Origin: a virus
Length of the DNA: 26,184 bases
IMG/VR virus record: IMGVR_UViG_3300037247_000589
Location: 1 to 26,184 of that record
Reading direction: 5' to 3' (one strand)
Under the pieces are notes generated by a model, which did no database searches, was not told where the DNA came from, and saw nothing but the letters and a program-made list of their open reading frames with translations. Positions 13,062 through 22,600 of the stretch are shown one piece after another (the stretch's first letter is position 1; every line of letters begins with the position of its first letter). Both the position numbers and the translations under genes were made by a program.

Positions 13062-13808
13062 ATGACTGGCGACCTCAAGATTGACCTCATAAGCGGTGCA
13101 TACTCCAAGCTTAGGATTTCAGGGTTAACAGTTATCCCAAGCCCTGAAGATACGGAACTCGCTTTAATATTACTTGAAAGCATGCTTGATGAGTACGAAG
13201 CCCGGAATATTTGCGTTAATTATAAGTTTGAAGATGAACCAGACGAAAACAGCCCCTCCGGTGTAGCTCGTAAGTATTGGGATGCTATTAAATGTAATTT
13301 GGCTGTAAGGTTAATTCCTGACTTTGGGAAAGGTCAACGGCCTGACCCTGTGTTAATAACTCAGGGAAATGCGGCTCTTTCTTTCTTGTCTTCAAATACA
13401 GCCCTCGTCAGGCAAGTTCAAGCACCTTCAAGAATGCCTTTAGGGGCTGGTAATAGAAGATATGGAAGAAGAGGTTGGAGTAATTACAATATTCCTGTAC
13501 CTGAGGCTCCATTAAATTGTGAAACCATTAAGATGATCATCGGAAATGTTGACGATTTTGTTGAGCATTTTGATTCATATCTTAACTCGGGTGAAGATAT
13601 TGACACATATACAATAGAGGCAGATACGGGGTTAACTATTGTCTCAGATTCTAACTCTTCCACAGATGTTTTGTACAGAATTAAAGCAGATGGAAACAGC
13701 GGCACAAAATCAGATTCATCGCTGCAATTAAAAATAGTTGTAACAACCACAGATACAAGGGTGGTAACAAGGTTAATAAACTTTGAATTAACTGAAGTGG
13801 AGATTTAA
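13062..13808 (+). CDS. Tail accessory factor / head-tail connector (P22 gp4-like)
   Basis: A 248-aa protein whose first 145 residues match P22 gp4 (166 aa): a helical part with ELALILLESMLDEYEARNI and AIKCNLAVRLIPDFGK, then the signature QAPSRMPLGAGN (120-131) close to P22's YPSRMPTGSGN, followed by an aromatic tail segment (RGWSNYNIP). gp4 binds under the portal and starts the tail machine. The extra 100 residues (about 150-248) are beta-rich with Ser/Thr/Asp (DTYTIEADTGLTIVSDSN, LQLKIVVTTTDTRVV) and look like an added Ig-like domain. It follows the previous gene by 3 bases with AAGGA upstream. Confidence 0.85.
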   Translation: MTGDLKIDLISGAYSKLRISGLTVIPSPEDTELALILLESMLDEYEARNICVNYKFEDEPDENSPSGVARKYWDAIKCNLAVRLIPDFGKGQRPDPVLITQGNAALSFLSSNTALVRQVQAPSRMPLGAGNRRYGRRGWSNYNIPVPEAPLNCETIKMIIGNVDDFVEHFDSYLNSGEDIDTYTIEADTGLTIVSDSNSSTDVLYRIKADGNSGTKSDSSLQLKIVVTTTDTRVVTRLINFELTEVEI

Positions 13809-13810
13809 AA

Positions 13811-14146
13811 ATGTCAAACAACAGATATTCAGAAAATGCAATAATCGCAGCAGGGGAGACGGTTAGCGGAATTGTAAATTGTGATAAAGGCAAACTTGTT
13901 GGAATAGTAACTCCTTCAGGTTTTGACGGGGCAAGTTTTACCTTTTTGGTTTGTCAAACAAAAGGTGGAACTTATCAACAATTAGTAAGGGCTTCTGATG
14001 GTGCAGCGGTCACGGCCACGGTTGCCTTGAGCAAACATGCTGTTGTTGACCCGGATGATTTCTTTTCAGCAAAATTTATTAAGATTGTGTCAAGTGCAAC
14101 TGAGGTTGCGGCTGTCACTATAGAATTAATATTAATACACCTATAA
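13811..14146 (+). CDS. Small beta-sandwich structural protein
   Basis: A 111-aa beta-rich protein: KLVGIVTPSGFDGASFTFLV, CQTKGGTYQQLVRASDG, DPDDFFSAKFIKIVSS, then a hydrophobic end VTIELILIHL. The pattern LVGI..P..F.GA..TF.V....G.TYQ.L....GA ... F...KF.KI.S is shared by many small phage tail-region proteins. It lies 2 bases after the gp4-like gene, next to the gp10-like gene, so it probably decorates the tail machine or head. No enzyme motif. Confidence 0.6.
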   Translation: MSNNRYSENAIIAAGETVSGIVNCDKGKLVGIVTPSGFDGASFTFLVCQTKGGTYQQLVRASDGAAVTATVALSKHAVVDPDDFFSAKFIKIVSSATEVAAVTIELILIHL

Positions 14147-14161
14147 AAAGATACGGATTAT

Positions 14162-15574
14162 ATGGAAACACCAGTACCAATAATTAAAGGCGACAAAGTA
14201 GGTGTTGAAACAGATTACCGGGACGCATTGCCCGTTAACATGTACGCTGTCGCCCATAAAATATTGGGCGCTAATGGATATATGCTTAGTTATCCAGGAT
14301 TAACACTACTTGGAACTGGTTCCGGCATTGATAGGGGAGCAAATTACATTGCAAATGAAGATTTAAAAAATCAATACCGGGTTTCCGGAACACAACTAAT
14401 CTCTGTTTCTTCTTCTGGTGCTGTTGTTGAACTTGGAAATATTTCCGGGTCTGAACAGGTTGCAATGCCACATAGTTTTAATACTCAATGTGTTATAGCT
14501 GATGGTAAAATGTTTTTGTATGATCCGACTATTGGGTTTAGAGAAGTAACTGATTCAGATCTTGGTGACCCGATTGATGCGGTTTGGGTTGATGGATATT
14601 ATTTTCTTACTGACGGAGAATTTCTTTATCACACTGACATAACGGATGAAAGTTCAATTGATCCTTTAAAATTTGCAACATCTGAATATAGTCCTGATCC
14701 TACGTTGGGATTATCTTTAACTCAAGATAATAAAGTCATTGCCTGGAACAGATATTCCATGGAATCATTCAGGAATGTGGCAAACACAGATTTTGCTTTC
14801 ATAAGACTTCCAGAAAGAACACAAAAAATAGGCATCGTGGCAACACATGCAAAATGCGAAGCCGGTCAAAAGTTTTACATAACAGGTGGAAGAAAAGAAG
14901 AAAATGTTGGAATTCATATAGTAACCATTGGTGGATCTGAAAAAGTTTCCACAAGAGAAATAGATAAAATATTATCTGAATACACAGAACCCGAACTTTC
15001 AAACATGCGGATGGAAGCAAGAACCGAAAAAGATGTAACATTTGTTATTGTCCATTTACCAAATGAAACATTGTGCTTTAATGTAACGATAGCAAAAGCA
15101 TTTGGAATAGAAACAGCATGGATGATATTAAAAACAGATGTTGCCGGGGATGCACAATACAGAGGCATAAATGGAATTTTTGATGCTCGTTCATCCAAAT
15201 GGGTTTATGGTGACAAGATAAACAGCAATATAGGCATTTTAGATAATGAAATATGTACTCATTATGATGAGATAGTTGAGTGGATTTTTTATACTCCTTT
15301 TATTAAGCTCGAAACATTTTCAATTAATAGTATTGAATTAGACACAATACCAGGATTTACAATCACAAAAGATGCAACGGTAGCATTTTCTATTACAACA
15401 AATGGTAATTTTTACGGGACTGAGAAATGGGAAATGTATGGACTTCCTCATGATTACGGAAAAAGATTCACTAAAAGAAGGCTTGGAAATGTCCGACATT
15501 GGATAGGATTTAAATTTAGGAGTGCGTCCAGATCAAGAATGGCTTTCTCAATGCTGGTGGTGAATTATGACTGA
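14162..15574 (+). CDS. DNA stabilisation / tail plug protein (P22 gp10-like)
   Basis: A 470-aa protein (P22 gp10 is 472 aa) at the conserved place after gp4. It starts METPVPIIKGDKVGVETDYR and DALPVNMYAV, typical of the gp10 opening, followed by beta-propeller repeats (YPGLTLLGTGSGIDRG, GKMFLYDP, DAVWVDGYYFLTDGEFLYHT, ITGGRKEENVGIHIVTI) and a C-terminal beta part (KRFTKRRLGNVRHWIGFKF). gp10 extends the portal channel below gp4 and holds the packaged DNA together with the needle. The ribosome site is weak (ACGGAT). The last 8 bases overlap the next gene. Confidence 0.9.
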   Translation: METPVPIIKGDKVGVETDYRDALPVNMYAVAHKILGANGYMLSYPGLTLLGTGSGIDRGANYIANEDLKNQYRVSGTQLISVSSSGAVVELGNISGSEQVAMPHSFNTQCVIADGKMFLYDPTIGFREVTDSDLGDPIDAVWVDGYYFLTDGEFLYHTDITDESSIDPLKFATSEYSPDPTLGLSLTQDNKVIAWNRYSMESFRNVANTDFAFIRLPERTQKIGIVATHAKCEAGQKFYITGGRKEENVGIHIVTIGGSEKVSTREIDKILSEYTEPELSNMRMEARTEKDVTFVIVHLPNETLCFNVTIAKAFGIETAWMILKTDVAGDAQYRGINGIFDARSSKWVYGDKINSNIGILDNEICTHYDEIVEWIFYTPFIKLETFSINSIELDTIPGFTITKDATVAFSITTNGNFYGTEKWEMYGLPHDYGKRFTKRRLGNVRHWIGFKFRSASRSRMAFSMLVVNYD

Positions 15575-16922
15575 GCCTATAAACATTGATGATATTAAAA
15601 CATATGATTTCAGTCTGTCTGAATTAAAAGAATTGACGGGCCTTCCTGATGCTTTTCTTCAAGAGTTTTTAAACCTTCTCAGGAACATTGGGGTAATAAT
15701 AGAATTTTTGAATGTTGAGATTATTCAGAGGCTTGAAGATGTTCCGACGGATTTTTTAGACGGATCAATTCCGGTTGTGAATGGTGGTTTTTTGGTGGCC
15801 GATCTCCTTGGATTTAATTATAATATAGCCACAAAAACACTACAGATAGGAACTATAAAATCAACGATTGCAACTAATTTAGTTTTATTGCCAACAACAG
15901 GTATAGTACTGGTCAACGCAGCATATGTGCCGCCAACAATTGAAAACGAAATTTCCACAAAAAAATATGTTGATGATAATGATATAATCGAAGGTGGAAC
16001 CGAAAATGGACAATTAGCCTTTTGGGACACTGACGGGTGGAAGCATACTGAAAAAACAGAACTCTTTTGGGATGATGTTAATAAAAGATTCGGTATATTA
16101 AAGGCGAATCCAACAGCAAAACTACACTTGCCAGCAGGCACAGCGGTGGAGAATACAGCACCGTTAAAGTTTTCACTTGGGATACAATTAGCAGTTGCCG
16201 AAGCTGGGGCGATTGAATATATAACAAATTTGTTTAAACTACGAGGCGGTGATGGTTTACAGATAGGTGATGATGTTAACAATACAACCATCAGCCCTTC
16301 TGGTAATATAACGATGAAGGGTACAGCCGACACAATTGATACAATTGATAAGGATTTATTAGTTGATTGCGGTACCGAAAAAACATTAAAATTAATAGAA
16401 CCTGTGTGGGATGACCTACAATTTCCTGTTTCAAGCGCAAAAGTTCCAGCTGCAAATGCCCCAACATGGGAAACGTTCACACCGAATACAAATGAGTACA
16501 GTTTTGGTATAAATGATTTTATAGATTGTCATGCAAACGAGATCCCCCATGGGTGGGTAGAGGGAACCAACGTAGATATTCATGCCCATATAACAACTAA
16601 GGCGGAGAATTCAACCGGTTCAGACAGGTTCGCTCAATTTACGGTATGGGTTGCTTATGTAAATAAGGGCGAAGTATGGCAACAAACATCGTTTACCGCT
16701 GAATTGACGATACCAGATGGAACAGCGGCGCTGCAAATATTTTATTTAGACTTGGGCGATTTAGTACTCACAAATTTTTTACTGGGGACAGAGATAAAGA
16801 TTAGAATAGGAAGAGTTGCAGCCACCGGCGGGACGGAATATCCAGGTAATATTTTTACTACTCAAGTTGGATTACATAATAAACATAATACATTAGGATC
16901 AAGGCGGGAGAATGTAAAATAA
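15567..16922 (+). CDS. Tail-needle-position protein with beta-sandwich tip
   Basis: A 451-aa protein where P22 has the needle gp26 (233 aa). The N-terminus (about 1-60) is helical with ELKELTGLPDAFLQEFLN and LLRNIGVIIEFLNVEI, a plausible trimeric coiled coil for plugging gp10. The middle is beta-rich and Asn/Thr-rich (NPTAKLHLPAGTA, GGDGLQIGDDVNNTTISPSG). The last 150 residues (EIPHGWVEGTNVDIHAHITT ... LGSRRENVK) are a C-terminal domain that occurs on many environmental phage proteins and ends in the same LGSR.E.VK pattern. Needle or short fibre cannot be decided; both would close the tail and contact the cell. It starts within the gp10-like gene. Confidence 0.65.
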   Translation: MTEPINIDDIKTYDFSLSELKELTGLPDAFLQEFLNLLRNIGVIIEFLNVEIIQRLEDVPTDFLDGSIPVVNGGFLVADLLGFNYNIATKTLQIGTIKSTIATNLVLLPTTGIVLVNAAYVPPTIENEISTKKYVDDNDIIEGGTENGQLAFWDTDGWKHTEKTELFWDDVNKRFGILKANPTAKLHLPAGTAVENTAPLKFSLGIQLAVAEAGAIEYITNLFKLRGGDGLQIGDDVNNTTISPSGNITMKGTADTIDTIDKDLLVDCGTEKTLKLIEPVWDDLQFPVSSAKVPAANAPTWETFTPNTNEYSFGINDFIDCHANEIPHGWVEGTNVDIHAHITTKAENSTGSDRFAQFTVWVAYVNKGEVWQQTSFTAELTIPDGTAALQIFYLDLGDLVLTNFLLGTEIKIRIGRVAATGGTEYPGNIFTTQVGLHNKHNTLGSRRENVK

Positions 16923-16924
16923 TT

Positions 16925-17836
16925 ATGAATGAAACAGAACTAGCAATTATAAAATCAGATTATTTCAGTGCGTTGGCTGATTATGGGATTGAGCATCAAG
17001 CAGCAATTGAGCAGACGGAAAATCATTCAGATTTAATTAAAGATAAAATAAAAGATGTTTCTGTAAAAGAGTCAGAAATAAACGGAAAAGGTCTTTTTTC
17101 AGAAAAAGATTTTAAAAGTAGTGATTTAATTTGCATTGCCAGGAAAGAAGAAAAAAGAACTCTTGCCGGAAGATATGCAAATCATTCTCCAGATCCAAAC
17201 GGAGCGTTTTTATTTCAGAATCTAAATATAATTTTAATGGCAATTAAGGATATAAAAAGGGGGGAAGAAATTACAGTTGATTACCGCCATTCTATAAATT
17301 TACAAATGCAATTGCCAAAGAATATTAATCAGTTAGTTGTGGATAATAAAGATATTTCCGTATTGACCACCGGCAGGGTTTATTTAACCAGAGTTGATGC
17401 CGCCGCATATGATTTACTTTTAAATGAAGATCACATTGACAATTTAACAGTCCGTGAAAGGGTTCTTGCTTTTGAGGCTGTTCTTTTAAAATTACCACAA
17501 GTTGAAATACCGGTAACACATGAATTTATAAAAGGATTGTACCGCAGGGAAATAACTTTCAAGAAAGGTACATTTGCAACCGGTAAAATACATAAAGAAG
17601 ACCACATGGACGTTGTTTTGTCTGGTGAAATGTTAGTTGTTTCAGATGGTGGATATAAACATATTAAAGGCCCATGTTTTTTAACTTCCATTGCTGGGAA
17701 AAAGAAAGCGGGTTATGCATTAACCGATTGTGTGTGGTGTTCATATCATCCAACAAAATGCACAACCATTGAAGATGTTGAAAAAGAATTATTTATTAAT
17801 GAATTTGATATCAATTTAGAACCTGTGGAGGTGTAG
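16925..17836 (+). CDS. SET-domain / cupin fusion protein
   Basis: A 303-aa protein with two recognisable parts. Residues about 45-122 carry the core motifs of SET-domain lysine methyltransferases: GKGLF (54-58), RYANHSPDPN (83-92, for R.INHSC.PN) with the cofactor-binding Asn86-His87, and GEEITVDY (113-120) with the expected catalytic Tyr120. The variable region between the first two motifs is very short and no post-SET cysteines follow. Residues about 195-290 form a cupin jelly roll: HEFIKGLYRREITFKKGTFA, then GKIHKEDHMDVVLSGE with His223 and His227, and His275 in SYHPT, a possible metal site. A methyltransferase acting on a virion, phage or host protein is inferred. It sits between the needle and ejection genes, where P22 has gp14. 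The ribosome site is weak (GGGAG, 14 bases away). Confidence 0.75.
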   Translation: MNETELAIIKSDYFSALADYGIEHQAAIEQTENHSDLIKDKIKDVSVKESEINGKGLFSEKDFKSSDLICIARKEEKRTLAGRYANHSPDPNGAFLFQNLNIILMAIKDIKRGEEITVDYRHSINLQMQLPKNINQLVVDNKDISVLTTGRVYLTRVDAAAYDLLLNEDHIDNLTVRERVLAFEAVLLKLPQVEIPVTHEFIKGLYRREITFKKGTFATGKIHKEDHMDVVLSGEMLVVSDGGYKHIKGPCFLTSIAGKKKAGYALTDCVWCSYHPTKCTTIEDVEKELFINEFDINLEPVEV

Positions 17837-17837
17837 A

Positions 17838-18491
17838 ATGTCTGGTATAGCTACTGCAGTTGTTGCAACCGGGGTACTTACATATTTAGGGACTCAAGAG
17901 GCTGCAAAATCAAGCAAGGAAGGTGCCGCAACTATGGCAGCCGGAGCCACATCTGCCGCTGAAGTTCAAGCCCAATCACAAAGGGAACAACTTGAATACC
18001 TTAAGGAAGTCAACGCCCTTCCTACTGAACTTCGGAACGAAGCCTTAACGCAATTGGGAGGGATGTCAGGGATTGGAGACAAAAACACACAACAAGAAAT
18101 TCTTGACCGCGCAAAGGCTTCTCCATTTTATAAGGAAATGATCGCAGAGGGTGAAGAGGGTGTTTTAAGAGGAGCTTCCGCAACTGGTGGGTTGAGGTCT
18201 GGAAATGTTCAGTCCGCATTATTCAACGAAAGGAGACAGGCCTTGCAATCTGCATACGGATCTGAAGTTTCAAACCTCCGAGGACTTGCGGGATTATCCA
18301 CGGGACAAAATCAAATAGCCCAAACTATGGGAAATATTGGGGCGACTCAGGCCGGCGGTATTTATGGTGCAGCTCAAGCCACAAGTCAAGGACAGATAGC
18401 ACAAGGGCAAATAGCGCAACAAGGGCTTCAGGGTATTGCAAACATAGGTATGCAAGGTGTTGGAATGGGAATTTATGGAGGGTATATATAA
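17838..18491 (+). CDS. Ejection protein (P22 gp7-like)
   Basis: A 217-aa Ala/Gly/Gln-rich protein. A hydrophobic N-terminus (GIATAVVATGVLTYLGT) is followed by a helical coil (AEVQAQSQREQLEYLKEVNA), then SPFYKEMIAEGEEGVLRGAS and ATGGLRSGNVQSALF, a signature of phage DNA-transfer proteins, and a Gln/Gly-rich tail ending GMGIYGGYI. P22 gp7 is 229 aa and is the first protein to leave the head into the envelope. GGAGG lies 6 bases before the ATG. No cleavage site is evident, although P22 gp7 is processed at its N-terminus. Confidence 0.75.
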   Translation: MSGIATAVVATGVLTYLGTQEAAKSSKEGAATMAAGATSAAEVQAQSQREQLEYLKEVNALPTELRNEALTQLGGMSGIGDKNTQQEILDRAKASPFYKEMIAEGEEGVLRGASATGGLRSGNVQSALFNERRQALQSAYGSEVSNLRGLAGLSTGQNQIAQTMGNIGATQAGGIYGAAQATSQGQIAQGQIAQQGLQGIANIGMQGVGMGIYGGYI

Positions 18492-18492
18492 A

Positions 18493-19608
18493 ATGGCAAA
18501 TCCATATTCAATAGATGTAGCAGATTTATCAAAAGGCTTTCAGGGTTTAATGACAGGCTTTGCAAAAAGAAGTGAATTCGAAAGAGAAAAATCCAAGAAA
18601 TCCGCTGATTTAAAAATGCGTGAAGAGGTTTTAAAATTAAGCAAAGAGGGTACGATTGAAGAGATTCAAGGATATATTGCAAAAAACCCCGGCGCAAAAA
18701 ATGTTTACAGTGAAATGGTGGGAACGAAAAACGAAATTACTAAGCAAAACAAAATAGATTCCGCTATTAGGATGATTAATGGTGAAGATCCAACGACGGT
18801 TTTAATTGAGAGTGGTGATGTTATAGAAAAACAAGGTGGCGACATTACCCAAACAATTGAAGCAATTAAACAATCAGTCGGTGATCCTAAGGGAATGGTG
18901 GAAAAAGGAAAGAGGATGTTGGCTTTTTGGGCACCTGAAAAATTAAAAGCTCTTAAATCTTTAGAGCCTGAAAAAACAACAGCGATATTAGAATGGGAAT
19001 TTGGAGAAAAAAATCCGGGCTTTCTAATTTCTCAAAAAAATAAAGCTGATTCCAAAAGAACAAAAGAAATAAGCAAGCAAAATTTTAAGGATTCTCAATC
19101 ATTGCGGAAAGAGTTCCTCTCTCAATCAAAAGATTACATGAAAGTTAGAGATTCTTATACAAGAGTTGAAGGTTCAACAAGGAACCCATCACCGGCTGGT
19201 GATTTGTCCTTGATTTTTAATTACATGAAAATGTTAGACCCTGGCTCTGTTGTGCGTGAGTCAGAATTTGCCACAGCCGCCGCAACTGGTTCATATGGTG
19301 ACAGAATTCAGTCCTCTGTTCAAAAAGTAATTAACGGTAAAAGATTAACACCAAAGCAGAGAAAGGATTTTGTTGATAAAGCTAAAGTGTTAATGGATGG
19401 TATGAAAAGGCAGCATAAAAAAAGAGAAGGAAATTATCGGGTAATTGCAAAGAAAAATAATTTATCTCCTGGTGAAGTTGTGACGGATATTAATATTCCC
19501 ATTGAAGAAGCTGAAAAAGAAATAACAGATTTCCAGGAAGGACAAACAGCAACCGGACCTGGTGGACAAAAAATGATATTTAAAAACGGAGTATGGGAGG
19601 CTTTATAA
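18493..19608 (+). CDS. Ejection protein (P22 gp20-like position)
   Basis: A 371-aa largely helical protein from the ATG at 18493, one base after the previous stop. GGAGGG lies about 11 bases upstream, and the longer frame from 18457 overlaps the gp7-like gene needlessly. The core GDLSLIFNYMKMLDPGSVVR, ESEFATAAATGSYGDRI and RLTPKQRKDFVDKAK is a signature found in many phage DNA-injection proteins. The C-terminus has GPGGQKMIFKNGVWEAL, a short tail motif (GP.G.K....G..W) that is common at the end of phage ejection proteins. P22 gp20 is 471 aa; similarity is by position and role more than by sequence. It is expected to form part of the envelope-spanning conduit. Confidence 0.75.
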   Translation: MANPYSIDVADLSKGFQGLMTGFAKRSEFEREKSKKSADLKMREEVLKLSKEGTIEEIQGYIAKNPGAKNVYSEMVGTKNEITKQNKIDSAIRMINGEDPTTVLIESGDVIEKQGGDITQTIEAIKQSVGDPKGMVEKGKRMLAFWAPEKLKALKSLEPEKTTAILEWEFGEKNPGFLISQKNKADSKRTKEISKQNFKDSQSLRKEFLSQSKDYMKVRDSYTRVEGSTRNPSPAGDLSLIFNYMKMLDPGSVVRESEFATAAATGSYGDRIQSSVQKVINGKRLTPKQRKDFVDKAKVLMDGMKRQHKKREGNYRVIAKKNNLSPGEVVTDINIPIEEAEKEITDFQEGQTATGPGGQKMIFKNGVWEAL

Positions 19609-22600
19609 TGGGAAGTCAATTGCCACCTGGGTTTGTTTTGGATGAGTCAGAAGAAGAACTTATAAATCAAACAGTTGTTGACGAACCTATTTTACAGACA
19701 ACAGAACAAGATCAAGTTTTACCAACTGAAGAGCCTGTTTTTGAATCTGATGTTGGTTCTTCTGAACTTCCAGAAGGATTTATTCTTGATAAGTCACCAG
19801 AATCTACAATCACAAGAGATCAAAAAATTGACACTCTTCTTTCAAAATTATATTCCGGGAATCTTTCAGATAATCAAATGAAAGCCCTGAACGAATTAAC
19901 AAAAAGAGGAGTTTTAAAGGGTGATACCGGAGAACCTTTTTCCGTTGCAAAATTAAGTTACGGATTAAGGCAAAGAGAAATAAGACCTGGCGCAAAGATG
20001 GTTTCGGAATTTGCAAGACCTATAATTAGTGGGATTGCTGGTGCTGGTGGGGCAATACTTGGTTCTCCTGGTGGCCCCGCCGTGTCTGCTCTTGCTGGTG
20101 GTGGTGGTTATGCAATGGGTGAAGAATTGGCAGATCTCTTTGAAGAATTCTTAGGACTGAGGGAAAGAAAAAGTTTATCCGAAGAATTAAAAGAATCAGG
20201 CATGGATATAATTGAAGGTGCTGTGATGGAAGCCGGGGGTGCAATTATTGGAAAAACTCTTGGGGCATTAGCAAGCGGTGGGAAGAAAATTGCCGGGGAA
20301 ATTCTTAAACGAGGAAAACCATTAACAAGAGCCGGGGCGGTAAAGAGGGCTGCTGAAATATTAAATGGTAAGGCAACAAGGGGCTCGTTGATTGATAAAA
20401 ATATTGAGGAAGCCAGGGCACTTGAGGAATTAATCCCAGGGCTAAAATTTTCTCGTGGTCAATTAACTAATGATCCTGAAATTATTAAATTTGAACGGGC
20501 AAGAGCAAGAATGCCGGGTGAAGTAGCAAAAGAGCAATTAGAAATGTTGGCCAAAAACGCAGAGTCTATCAGGGATTTTATAAAAAAAAAGAAGGGCCCT
20601 TCTGGAATCGAAGAAGTTCTTGACCCATTGGCAGCAAAAGGAGAAATTGCAGAAACGGGAGTTGCAGAAGCGACCGGCATCCTCGAAAGAGAGGCGGCGC
20701 AGTTAGAACCTTCAGTAACAGCCGAAGAAATAGGCGAAACAATAAGAACCGCCGCAACTGGTGGCAAAAAAGCAGCAAAATTAAAAGCCGGAGAACTTTT
20801 CGAAGAAGTCCCGGTTGTCGAAATTGACGGTTCTTCTATAATTGCAAGAATAGACAGTCTTTCAAAACCATTATCAAAGTTTGAAGATGTTGCAGAAAAT
20901 ATACCAAAAGAGTTTAAGTTTTTTAAGAAAATTTTATCTGAATCTGACGGAGTTGTTAATCCTCAAGACCTTCAAGGCTTAAGAGGTTCCCTCACGGATT
21001 CGTTAAGGGATTTACAGGGATCTGCGTCGCCGAATAATAGAAAAATTGCAAGGTTGACTGGGCTATTAAAAGAAGTTGATCAAGTTCTTGACACCGCACC
21101 ATCTGTGAAAACTTTAGGAATAGACGAAAAACTTAAAAAAATGTCAGTGGAAGAGATTAAAAAAGAATACAAAGACATTTTGACAGCAAGACAATTAAAA
21201 TTAAAAACAAAAAAATCGGTTCTTGGGCATGTAAAAAAGGCAATTCCAAAAAATACGGAAACTGAAAAAGTTTACCATGGGTCTTATGCGTTTGAGGGAA
21301 AACCGTCCTTGGATGACTATGGAGCAGGAGAGGGTGGGGAAGGGTTTGGTTATGGTTTTCATGTAACAACATCAAAAAGCTCCGCCACTAATTATGCTAT
21401 GCCCTCGGCAAAATTTAAAGTGGATGGAAAGACATATTTTGGAAATGATACAGAGTATCCAATAATAAAGATGCTGAATGATGATGGATATGAAAATGCT
21501 GAAAAATTGCTATTAAAAAGTATTAAAAAATATCCTGATTCGAAGTTTGCAAAAGAGAAATTAAGCATACTCAAGTCTCTTAAAGGAAAAGATATTGTTG
21601 ATTCAAGCAAGCCTTCAAAGGTACACGTTTTTGATATACCAAAAAATGATTTAGATTCATATTTGGAATTTAAACTACCCCTCAGTAAACAATCAAAATC
21701 AGTTAAAGAATCACTAAGGAAGCATGATATTAGTATTACGGAACAAACAGGAGAGGACTTTTACTATGACATTGCTGACAGCATGGGCGGCGATTTTAAA
21801 GGGGACAAAAATGCAAGCGAGTTTTTGGATAGCATAGGTGTCAAGGGTATTAGATATATAGACGATATTGCAGCAGGCGCGGAGGATATTGTTGGTGATT
21901 ATGAAAAAATAAGAGCAAAGAGGTTATACAACTATACAGTATTCAACCCAAGCAAATTGGCGAAAGATATACCGGCTGTCGATCCAACATATGCCGGGCA
22001 AAAACTTAAAACAGCAAGATCCGTTTACAAAAAAGAAGTCATTGAAAAATATAGTTCCGGAGCTGTCGGTGACATTCTCAAGAAAAGCCATGGTGGTGAT
22101 AAAGTTTCTAACGCAAACATAGCAAGTAGATTTTTTAAACCAGGGTTCAAGGGAACCGAATCAGCACAACAATTTATAAATGCTGTGGGCGACAATAAAA
22201 ATGCCCGGGATTCTCTAAATGATTACATTAGGCAAGATCTTCTTTCTTCAGCAACAAATCCAGCAACCGGTGAAATTGTAGATACAAAATTAAAAACATG
22301 GCTACTTAAATACAAACCAGCTTTGAAAAAGTTAGGTCTTGAAGATAGATTTGATTCTATCACAAAAGCTCGAAATGAATTAAGTAAGGCTCAGGAGATT
22401 AAAGTTGAATTTGACAAATCGGTTGCAAGTAAGTTCTTGAAGTCTGATGTTGATTCCGCTGTTAAAAATGCTTTTTCTGCTGGTTCTAAAAGGAGAACAG
22501 CTATTAACTTGATGAGAGATTTAAAAGGGGATAAGAAAGCTATTTCAGGCTTACAAAATTCAACCATAGACCATATTATTAAAAATGCAGAGACAACAGC

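Noticed and set aside
15818-16480. A 220-codon open frame on the minus strand
   Set aside because: It lies fully inside the needle-position gene on the other strand, has no recognisable domain and no operon partner; it is a shadow of the A/T-ending codons of the real gene.
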